64,000 bases of DNA. It comes from Protonemura montana. Taxonomy: Eukaryota; Arthropoda; Insecta; Plecoptera; Nemouridae. Of this stretch, positions 45,173 to 55,900 are shown one piece after another. The stretch covers positions 1,988,001 through 2,052,000 of the forward strand of contig OX387611.1 in assembly GCA_947568835.1 (NCBI GenBank). The letters run 5' to 3'. Every line of letters begins with the position of its first letter. Positions within the stretch are counted from its first letter, which is position 1. Position numbers and translations under genes: made by a program. The notes below the pieces were generated by a model. It was given only the letters and a program-made list of their open reading frames with translations, was not told the origin of the DNA and did not search any database.

Positions 45173-45598
45173 CATTACACTCCAAGCGTATGTAGTGAGC
45201 TGGGGTATCTTGGAGGCCAGTTGCGGTCAATTGGGTAGTGACCGATGTTGGTCTCGCAGGGTGCACTGGTGGCGTGGCGTCACGGTGATCCTCTCCGTGA
45301 CGGGCTTCCACGCTTGCTGGAGGCGTAGGCTGTCATCTCTTTTGTTCATGTTGAACGGGCGCCGTTCGATCTCCACCGCCTCGCGGATGGTCCGGGTCCG
45401 GTAATGGTCGATGGAGGCCAGAGATTTCATTCTGTCAAAATCTATGTCGTGGCCGGTCTGCTGCGTATGTTGGAATAGAGGGCAAATGCTCTGGCTGGTT
45501 ACGACAGCTCGTCGGTGTTCTCGGAGGCGAGTCAACAGGTGTCCCTTTCTAGGGCCACAAACCTCTTCAACACAGAGCAAAACCGAAAAATATGTCAC
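45173..45598 (-). pseudogene. Penelope-like retroelement GIY-YIG endonuclease fragment
   Basis: The minus frame 45,598-45,227 reads GHLLTRLREHRRAV, LFQHTQQTGHDIDFDRM, then RTRTIREAVEIERRPFNMN and a closing LQQAWKPV. This order, with the Arg-rich helix and the Glu of REAVEIE, matches the GIY-YIG nuclease domain at the C-terminus of Penelope-like elements. The first GIY-YIG strand pair and the whole reverse transcriptase are missing. The 3' end runs directly into the 87-bp satellite: the overlapping frame passes from LQDTPAHYIRL into the satellite coding sense. Confidence 0.75.
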
Positions 45599-46554
45599 AT
45601 AATACTATGGCTCTGAAAACAACCACTCAACCAAAGGTTCCTGGGTGAGGTACAAAACAAAAAGATTAACTTGTGTTCAACAGGTAGATTGTGAGTCAAA
45701 GAACACAAAGATAGCAGTGAATATTTTTTCAATGTGGCACTGAGGTGCAGACAACCAACTGTTTTTCCCTTGAACTGACAGTTCCACTCGGATTGGTTTT
45801 GGAAATGAGCAAAAGCTGTCAGGTAGTTGGTTTGCGTGAATAACCAACATACATTATCAACAAAAGTAGCAGAACCTAACACCTAATAATCTAATATTTA
45901 TGTAGGTATACTTAATATGCTGGCAACCTTTGAGAACTTAAAAAATCTTACATTTTTTGGAAAAGCAGTCTTTCCACAACTTGACGTCATATCTGGCTAG
46001 ATGTCACATTTTACTTTTAGGTAGGTAAATAATGTTTAAATAAACTTGTAAGCTAAGTCTACATCTCATAATTACTCAACAAGACACTTAAAAAATGTCC
46101 TGTACGTAGTTAATTATTAGAACATGTCCGTATATTTTGATCGTTTTCTCTCCTTTGTAAGGTCCTTTTCTTTCAGCATTCGTTTGTAATTTCGCGCAAT
46201 AGCATGGCCACCATTTCGTGTTCGTTTCATCAGATCACTTCGAAGGTTGTTAGTCGATTTTTTTCTGCTCCCTACAATTACACAGTATTTGTGTGAGCCT
46301 GAGTGCTAAGGAACATTTGCCGTTAAGATGATTGCAATTGTGATTTTGCAATTATGAGTTAGGTGTAACCAATGAAAAATGCAAAAAATTCTGTTCTCTG
46401 CTCTGAAATGTGTCATTTTGCACAGCCGAGCAAAGGTATAAAAGCTCAGTACGACGTTGTTTTTCCTTAACGTAGAAAAATGTGTGTGAAATCTGATTTA
46501 AATTGCAAACGAATTATTTTATTATTATGAACAATGATGACCATTTCAAAAATC
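45599..46554. other. Intergenic, one unassigned open segment
   Basis: A minus-strand segment at about 46,268-46,125 reads NNLRSDLMKRTRNGGHAIAR and stays open for about 50 codons after an AG, but I recognise no family. The rest shows nothing. Confidence 0.35.
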
Positions 46555-46628
46555 GATGCCCGATAGCGGACTCGAACTCTGATCTCCACTTTTCGCGGTT
46601 GGTTGTCGTTTGGGCGTCGATTCTTGAG
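46555..46628 (-). mobile_element. tRNA-derived SINE head
   Basis: On the minus strand GGAGATCAGAGTTCGAGTCC then GCTATCGGGCAT is a T-arm and acceptor end. The 5' half is diverged. The SINE body repeat follows at 46,715-46,810. Confidence 0.5.
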
Positions 46629-46714
46629 AGGGTAGCAGTGATCCTTATAATAGAATTTAAAAATATATATATTTTATTGTCATTTTTTTCTAGAAGTGTA
46701 TACGGTTTCCGCCA

Positions 46715-46810
46715 GTTAGGTTCAATTTGACCAAAATCTCGCCTCATAGTTGAAGTGTTAGTTGAAACTATTGCCATGACGACTTCCAATCACATGCAGT
46801 GAAAATCAAT
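46715..46810. repeat. SINE body repeat (copy 2)
   Basis: ATTGCCATGACGACTTCCAA then TCACATGCAGTGAAAATC, nearly identical to 50,165-50,210 and similar to 17,475-17,510. Confidence 0.6.
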
Positions 46811-46904
46811 CACAGCTAGAGATCCAACTTGTATTTGATTGTGAACTGTTCCAGTAGAACGGCAAGTGTCCTCGAGGATGAAATAACAACGCAGCTGACT
46901 AGCG

Positions 46905-47033
46905 ATGCCTTTTTGCGAAAGAAGAAACATTCTCTACAAGCTGGCCGGCGCATGCGTCCTCATAATATTGGCTGTCTTGATCTCCTTTGTTCTGTACCTC
47001 TTCTACACTGCCTTCAACGCACGGGACTCCTAG
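46905..47033 (+). CDS. Candidate small ORF, 42-residue membrane peptide
   Basis: ATG at 46,905 gives MPFCERRNILYKLAGACVLI followed by ILAVLISFVLYLFYTAF and a short NARDS end, stop at 47,031. A basic N-terminus, one strongly hydrophobic helix of about 23 residues and a short polar tail make a typical single-pass micropeptide. An in-frame stop lies just upstream, so ATG 46,905 is the natural start. A good acceptor (GAACTGTTCCAG, ending about 46,854) precedes it, so the ORF may sit in a last exon with a spliced 5' UTR. GC content is above the neighbourhood. It could instead be a chance ORF; no family is recognised. Confidence 0.45.
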   Translation: MPFCERRNILYKLAGACVLIILAVLISFVLYLFYTAFNARDS

Positions 47034-47479
47034 AAGTGGCTTGAACGTTGAAGAAGGAACAAGAAGAAACCTGAAATATCATGCTGTCGCCTTAGATTAT
47101 ATTACCTAGAGTTACAATACCTAATGAATAATGTATTTTTTGACCAACTGTGCCTCTGTGTATGTCTTAATGATATTCGCTCTCTTTGCTGTCAGAAAAC
47201 TTGGAAGAAAGGACAATAGGAATCGATAACCCCCGAAGAATGTGACTTGAAGAAGCTAAAAAAATGAGTCAAAAGCTGGAATGTAAAAAGTTTGCAGACC
47301 AATAATTTTCAGTCATGGTACAAGTCAAAGTGAGCAAATAATTACCAAAATTATGTTAGCTTTAAAAAAAAAAAAAAAAAAAAAATGTTTTTTTTTAGCA
47401 AAAAATTACAACAAAAAAATATTGCAAGAGATTAAATTTAATTAAGGAGCACACGGAGTTTGATAATGAAGTAGTGTTT

Positions 47480-48250
47480 TCAGATTTCAGGGGTTAGGTC
47501 CCAAATATATGGCCGGGCTAAGCTCATGCAAAGATTAAACTTCAAGCGGTCTGTGCTTAGAAATGAATGGTATTGTTTTTGTCATCAGCTTTACTGTTTG
47601 CGGATGTAGATATTGCATAAAATTGCATTACTTCTATTGATAATTCGTGCAGTTCTTTTGTGTATCAATTTGCCTTAAATTTGTTTTGATTATTAGTACC
47701 TACGCATAGTTTTTAAGGGAAAAGCTTCGATGAATTGGACATTAAAAATGTTCACAAATTCGTTGAACATATCGTTTACATTTACTAGCTCATATATTGT
47801 ATCCCATGTTACTAGGGTTAGCGCTTATACGAAAGAATCTATTTGTTCATTTTTAAAAGTCCTTTTGACGTAGTCTACTTTGGTTGTTTCTGGTTATTTT
47901 GTTATATTGAGCAGCTGGACACTATGGTCTGACAATCCGGCATCGAATACATGAATATAACCGTGTTCATTGCTGGTAAAAATGTTGTCGATGCATGTTT
48001 GGGATGATTTGGTTATTCCTTTTTGCTATCGAACACTCGTAAATTTAGACCAAGTGATCTAAGAGTGTCTACTAGCAGTGAGGATTTTTTCCATTTTGAA
48101 TTTTGAATTTTTTTGAATTGAAATTTGTATTGAAGTCCCCACATAAAATGATTTGCATTTTTCGACTGCTTAGGACAAGTAGTATATACCTGTTGTTTTC
48201 TAAGAATACGTCAAAGTTACCCGAGGGAGATCTGTACACACAGAAAATAA
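47480..48250 (-). mobile_element. LINE ORF2 fragment: endonuclease end and linker
   Basis: The minus strand gives FCVYRSPSGNFDVFLENN, then QIILCGDFN, AGLSDHSVQLLNI, FNEFVNIFN...FPLK and ELHELSIEVMQF, in broken frames. Each has a counterpart in the 19-20 kb element in the same order. Neither the RT core nor a 3' tail is present. Confidence 0.75.
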
Positions 48251-48734
48251 TATATTTGCAAACTAGCTAGTTTGCGATAATTATGAAAAAGAAAACTATA
48301 AATTTCATTAAATAATAATGTAAAAAATATTAAATATCAATAATATTATTATTATATCATACATTAAAATTAATATTATGTAATAATATATAAAAATATA
48401 ATAATATTATGATAATAATATAATACTAATATTTTTTTCTTGCCAGTTTTGACAGTGCGTCGTTTTAGGCATAAATTATTGACCAACCAATTTACTTTTA
48501 CCCTGAAACAATATTCGATCGTATCAGCACATTGCTATTATCTTTCTATATACTTTAAAATATATAAAATGCAATGAATATCTTATAACCAACGGGCAAC
48601 GTCTTGTTTGCATACTTCCTACCAATTGTAACGAAGTCTACTTGAAAGATGGCAGTCACGGACTTTTATTAGATGTACGATTCTAGAGGTAAAAAGTTTG
48701 ATATATCATCCTGTTAAACAGTTGAGTAAAGTTC

Positions 48735-49835
48735 AAGCTTTTACTGTGGTAGTCTTTGCCTCATAAGGATGGAATATCTGTGCAAGCTTTATCTGTGCTA
48801 GTCTTTGCCTCATAAGGATGGAATATCTGTGCAAGCTTTATCTGTGCTAGTCTTTGCCTCATAAGGATGGAATATCTGTGCAAGCTTTATCTGTGCTAGT
48901 CTTTGCCTCATAAGGATGGAATATCTGTGCAAGCTTTATCTGTGCTAGTCTTTGCCTCATAAGGATGGAATATCTGTGCAAGCTTTATCTGTGCTAGTCT
49001 TTGCCTCATAAGGATGGAATATCTGTGCAAGCTTTATCTGTGCTAGTCTTTGCCTCATAAGGATGGAATATCTGTGCAAGTTTTATCTGTGGTAGTCTTT
49101 GCCTCATAAGGATGGAATATCTGTGCAAGCTTTATCTGTGCTAGTCTTTGCCTCATAAGGATGGAATATCTGTGCAAGCTTTATCTGTGCTAGTCTTTGC
49201 CTCATAAGGATGGAATATCTGTGCAAGCTTTATCTGTGCTAGTCTTTGCCTCATAAGGATGGAATATCTGTGCAAGCTTTATCTGTGCTAGTCTTTGCCT
49301 CATAAGAATGGAATATCTGTGCAAGCTTTATCTGTGGTAGTCTTTGCCCCGTAAGGATAGAATATCTGTGCAAGATTTATCTGTGCTAGTCTTTACCTCA
49401 TAAGGATGGAATATCTGTGCATGCTTTATCTGTGGTAGTCTTTGCCCCATAAGGATGGAATATCTGTGCAAGCTTTATCTGTGCTAGTCTTTGCCCCATA
49501 AGGATGGAATATCTGTGCAAGCTTTATCTGTGCTAGTCTTTGTCCCATAAGGATGGAATATCTGTGCAAGCTTTATCTGTGGTAGTCTTTGCCCCATAAG
49601 GATGGAATATCTGTGCAAGCTTTATCTGTGCTAGTCTTTGCCTCATAAGGATGGAATATCTGTGCAAGCTTTATCTGTGGTAGTCTTTGCCTCATAAGGA
49701 TGGAATATCTGTGCAAGCTTTATCCGTGGTAGTCTTTGCCTCATAAGGATGGAATATCTGTGCAAGCTTTTACTGTGGTAGTCTTTGCCTCATAAGGATG
49801 GAATATCTGTGCAAGCTTTATTTGTGGTAATTCTA
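48735..49835. repeat. Minisatellite, 49-bp unit, about 22 copies, upstream of the odorant receptor
   Basis: GTGCTAGTCTTTGCCTCATA then AGGATGGAATATCTGTGCAA and GCTTTATCT repeats with period 49. Variation is mainly GTGCTAG or GTGGTAG and CCTCA or CCCCA. It ends about 90 bp before the receptor start codon, so it occupies the probable promoter region. Confidence 0.95.
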
Positions 49836-49923
49836 CGTCTTGTGCTTGATCTCACGCAGCTGTCCAGTACATGAATGTGATATATACCAAGCTTCAAGAC
49901 TAGCAAAGCAAAGAAGAATTGAA

Positions 49924-52900
49924 ATGGCGTTTGAAGGAATTAAGAATAAATTCAATTGTTTGTCGGCAAGACTCCAGGAATGGCGATCCACCGAACTGAA
50001 CGCCTTCATCTTGTTCACGACTCTTTTGTTCTACATGGGTAAGTTTCTAGGAAACAGTGCGTAATCTGCATTTTGTTTGTGGGCAGATTTTTTTTTATTC
50101 ACAATTAGACACACCTAGGTTAGGTTTGTTTTAAAATCTCGCCTCACAGTTGACGTGTTTGTTGAAACTATTGCCATGACGACTTCCAATCACATGCAGT
50201 GAAATCCTGATGTTTCTGTGTTTTTTTATGTTTTTAAAGTTGGTAACGAGGAAAGTGTTCTTACAAACATGTTTGGCAAAATGTGTGCCCCGTGAGAGAA
50301 GACAAAACGCCTGTTAAAGCTTGTTCTGCCATAAGAGCGAATGGTAACAATCTCTGACATGGAGTCTCTAAACGGTATCTTGAAGCGTGCCTCAGCCCTG
50401 GCTGAGTTGCCAGAGACAGTTGTCAACCCCAACCAACTGTTTTGCCATACGTGTTTTGACAACCAGTTCTGATTTGAAAAACTTGACAATTTGTCCCCAA
50501 CTTGGAACAGAGTTTCTAAAAGCGAAGAAAAGTAAAACAGAAAGTGTTATGTGACAAATAATAGAGCTTGGTTTTTGTGTGGAATCTGAAATAAATTGCT
50601 TTATTTATTTATTTATTTATGTATTTATTTATTTATGTATTTATTTATTTATTTAAATTGCTTAAAATGTCTTTGTTTTTATATTGTTTTGCCGGTAGGT
50701 TGCTAAGAGACCTCTATAACGCGTGTCGCTGATAGCCATAGAGGGTGTTTTCTCTAACCAATTGAGCTACTTGGACACATAACTTTTTGAGACGATTTTT
50801 ATGTATTTGATGAGAATGAAGGATCTCCAAGGAGTAGAACCAAGAGGCTGTGATTACTCACAGTCACTCTGATTCTAGTGATGCTATACCACGTCACAAC
50901 CTGTCAATCTCGAATAACTACAATTTAACTTAAAAAGGGTTTTATGCTGTGAAATCTGATTCAAATAACAGTTTCAATCAGATTTCACGAGTTGAACCCT
51001 AAGAAAAATTTCAATAGTTGAGTCCTGAGTTCCAGTGGGTTGCACTCTGTGTATCATTTGTTTTGTTTTACAAGTCAGTTTTTAATTTTTTTATCAACAA
51101 AAACCATGTTTCTACATAATGGCCTATGCCAAGTCAATGTCTAAAATCTATGTTCTATGTCATCTTCATAACATTTCTTAGCTTTAAATGTACCTAAATA
51201 CTTTTTGACAAAGAATTTTTTGACAGTCAATTGACAGACGAATGTTTCTTTGATTTCACCCGGAAGGTCTCTGGCCGCGGAGGAATGACCGACGCGGCTT
51301 CGGAGCTTTCTACAGAAAGTGGTTACCACGCGGTATCTTCATGATGACCAACTACGGGATGGTGGTCGGTCTCCCCGGGATCATATACCAGTGTTTCATG
51401 GCCGGCGATATCGAGTCACTGTTAGAGTCAATTGCCAACATCTTCGCCATAATACTCATGTACGCCCATCTCTATTGCCTGATGTTCCAAAAGGACAAAC
51501 TCAGAGCCGCGTTCGTGGAGATGAACGTGGTCAGAGAGATGGGCAAGCGGCTGCCACATCAACCGGACGCCATCTTGAGTTTGAACACGTGGTGGATGGA
51601 ATTCGTTGTGTTTGGTTTGGTTTTGTGTGGAGTTGTTAATTTCGGCGTTGCCATGGTGCTAATCTCAACGCTTTACCTTTCTCGAAGTTTTCCAGTTAAG
51701 TAAGTTCAAGACGCCATTTATTATTATCACTATTATTATTATTCATTACCATAAAATTGTTTAGCACAACGTCGACAGAATAAAGCGGCTATAATTGATC
51801 GCATAGTAACAGGTCAGTAAAAATAAAACATGCACAATAAAATTAAAATATTTTTTTTTTTTAGTCAAATAGTCATTCACACTATAAAAGCAATTTGTGA
51901 TTAGGAATTTGTGCAAGCCTGATTCGACCTTAGATAGTGAACTTATTTCTATCAGATTGTTTTTGTTTTGTTTATTGTCATAAGAATTCCTTAGAATGTA
52001 CCGACATGATTTAGGTAAGTACTAAAAATTAATTTTTTATTACATGATATATATAACAATCAAATTAATTCTAGAACATCAGTTGAGTCCTAAATTAAAA
52101 ATCGCTTCAACAAAAAATGCATCCTAGAGATAACAAATAAGAATAATATAATCTAACTTCTGTTTAACAAACTAAACTACCAACTAATTTGACCAGTAAG
52201 CCAGTTTTTGACTTGCTCCAGCGAGTGGTATCCCTTCGACACTTTCAAGTCACCGGTCTACGAGATCCTCTACGTTTCCAACAACTTCCGGCTGAACTAC
52301 CTCATGGCAATGATGTTCTTGCTCTACATGATCATCTGGGGCATGTTCATGGAGACGGTCGGGCAATATCGGATTCTTTCGTACAACTTCAACAAAGTTC
52401 GGCTCGGTTCGCGAAAAAGTCGGCCGGAGTCGTGCAGTAGACTGGCAACACGGTAGGAATATCTCAAAACTATTGCAAGAAATTGTGTGAATACGTTTAC
52501 CAATAGCAGGACGTACACACCTGTACTCTGCCTAAACCTGTAAACCCAATGGCAGGACGTTAAAAAAAAGCGCTGTGACTCTGATCAAACCTGTAAAGCC
52601 AATGGCAGGACGTTTAACATTAGCGCTGTGACTCTGACTAAACCTGTAAACCCAATGTCAGGACGTTTAACATTAGCGCTGTGACTCTGAATAAACCTGT
52701 AAACCTAATGACAGGACGTTTAACATTAGCGCTGTGACTCTGACTAAACCTGTAAACCCAATGACAGGACGTTTAACATTAGCGCTGTGACTCTGACTAA
52801 ACCTGTAAACCCAATGACAGGACGTTTAACATTAGCGCTGTGACTCTGACTAAACCTGTAAACCCAATGACAGGACGTTTAACATTAGCGCTGTGACTCT

Positions 52901-55900
52901 GACTAAACCTGTAAACCCAATGACAGGACGTTTAACATCAGCGCTGTGACTCTGACTAAACTTGTAAACCCAATGACAGGACGTTTAACATCAGCGCTGT
53001 GACTCTGACTAAACCTGTAAACCCAATGGCAGGACGTTTAACATTAGCGCTGTGACTCTGACTAAACCTGTAAACCCAATGACAGGACGTTTAACATTAG
53101 CGCTGTGACTCTGACTAAACCTGTAAACCCAATGACAGGACGTTTAACATTAGCGCTGTGACTCTGACTAAACCTGTAAACCCAATGACAGGACGTTTAA
53201 CATTAGCGCTGTGACTCTGACTTAACCTGTAAACCCAATGACAGGACGTTTAACATAAATGGCAAGTCTGACAGGTGGTTCTAGTCCTGCAAATGAGTTT
53301 GATGGATATTAGGGGAGCCTGAAATTAAAGATGAAGCTTTTTTATCGAATGATTAATTAATTCTTGACTTGGAAACATTTTTCCAGAAGTTTAGCCGTCA
53401 GATACGCGGACATCAGAAGTGTGGTCGACGAAGTGCTGCGACAAAGTAGTTCGAAGGAGAAGTTCAAGAAGAGGTTGACCGACCTGGATATTCTGAAGAT
53501 TTGCGTTCAACATCACCAGTCTCTAGTTCGGTGCGTTTGGTCGAATTTCTCAACTTTTTGATGAGCGTAGCGAACGAAGCGAAATCAAATTTCACTTACA
53601 CCAGAAAAAAATCACCTGTGTGTGTATTTTGGCTTCCGCATTTGGGGATTTGCTTCAGGGATAAGTTTTAATTATAATCCTCTATTCCTCTCCGTCGAAT
53701 TACAATGCAACACTTATATACAATTTCACTTCTTTAGTTAACAGCTGCCGTATCGGTTGGTCTAAAAATATGATTCAAAATTCTTTGGTTAGGTGCCTGT
53801 GTTCTCCTACCGCCCTGTACGTTTCAATCGATTCCAATCAATATTCTTTATGCAATTGTCCGAAAAAGAAGTGACTGTCAAAGATTGACAGGACAAGATT
53901 CAACCTGCAAACTTGAAATTAAACACTTGTTGTTGACACAAAAACCATGTTCTTTATCCACGACTTTTTTGAAATTCGATTTCGTTCACGCACAAATGCA
54001 TTTTCATTATTTTATCAAAATTGCTGATATCTTTTTTCGGAGTGCAAACTTCGTATTGAAACTAAGACAGAAAACTAGATTATGCAAATATTTGTTTAAA
54101 AAAAAAACAACGAACGCTGCATAGGTACGCTTGTAATACCTTAAGTCAACATAGAGGTGAATCGATGCAATTCTCTGTCCAAAAACTGCTAGTTTTCCCC
54201 TCTCGCGGCTCTCGAAGCAGCGTTATCACCATCAAATTTCTAGCGCACAACGGAAATAGAAATATCAAATAAATATATATAAATATAATATATATAATAA
54301 TATATAATATAATATAATAATATATAATATAATAAATGATAATAAATAAATGATAAATAAATGAATAATAAATAATAAATATAAATATAAATAAATATAA
54401 AATATAATAAATATTAATATATAATATTATAATATTATATAATATTGTATTATATAATATAATTATAATTATAATTATTATAATTATAATAATTATAATA
54501 ATTATATAAAATATATATAATAATATAAATATAAATATAATTATTTTTATTTATTATTTTATTTCCACAGACACACATTGTGGTACAAGGAATTGTCACA
54601 TTGGTCACTTTTGCATTTGTATTTGTATGGGTGATTAAAAACTCGTCGATGGTGTAAAAACAATGTTCAATTAAATAATTCTTAAGTCTTCGTTTAAAGT
54701 CACATCCATCCTAACCGTTTAGTTCTGATGATAGAGTATTGTAAAATAGGCAGCCTGCTTATGAAGGTCATTGATTAATTAATTAACCTTTAATAAAATC
54801 CCTAATCGCGGTATCCATAGTTACGGTGAGGGTCGTTCCGTTTTCAGTCGGTGGAACACTTGGACACAAAAATATGTCCTCGACAATTTCAGCCAATTTG
54901 CGCTATTTTTGGCAAAGCTTTTATGGCTGATTTTTATTCAAAATTGAACGAAGATTTGCGGGATGCAAAGTAAAATGCAACACGACACTTTCTTCATGGT
55001 TAAAAATGCAAAATATCACAAGAAAACACAGTCTCGAATCAATTTTTGGACATATTTTGGACATATTTTAGGCATTTTATGGCACTAAAGTGGAAGTAAA
55101 GTATCATCAACATGAGTGCGTTGTCTCTGCGGCCTCAAAGGTATCAAACACTTACCAATTTAATGCTTGGTAAGCAAGAAATTTGTCAAAATACGACGAT
55201 TTTTCTCCATCCCCAGCCTAGTTAAGATCACGCAGTTGATTTTTGAGTTAAATGATTCTGGTATAAGCAATTCTCGAAACATTTTTATCGCAAATTGACT
55301 TAGACATTCGGTAGTGTTTTGTTCCAAATCAAATCTCAAGTCGCATAGCCAGACACTCACGTGATACACTCCCCTTTTGCCACGATGGAAAAATTTTTGA
55401 AACGGAAAATGGACACCGCGTCCCGTATCACTCCCCCGGATGCGTTTAAAACTGTAACAGGTCCTTAAGTGAAATATGCAGAGCACATTGGTTTGTTTTC
55501 AACTAAGACCCTCTGCGTTTTCGAGAAAATTATGTCAAATAATTTTGAAACTATTAAAATTTGAAGAAATTTTTCAAATTTAGTATAAATGTTTTGGAGC
55601 TGTACCGTCAAAAGCGTTTGATATTTTGTAACCAAACTTTGCAAAGATGTGAAATACGTCACACTTGTGTAGTTGAGAGGTTTTTTTTAAACCGTATGTG
55701 TTTTCTTTCTCTTTTTTCATAAATTACTAGCTGTGAATTTTAGCTGTATTGCTTTGATCTTTACAATGGATCGGCTTCACATTATATAATCCCAAAATAT
55801 CGCTACGCAACTGCAAGACAACGCAACTGGAATGACGTTCGCGAAGCCCCTGTAATATGAAGAGATATTGAACGAATATTTGTAATAGAACTTTTTCCAA

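Noticed and set aside
46829-47044. 71-codon ORF in a different frame over the micropeptide
   Set aside because: Low-complexity shadow frame; the frame starting at 46,905 has the clear membrane helix.
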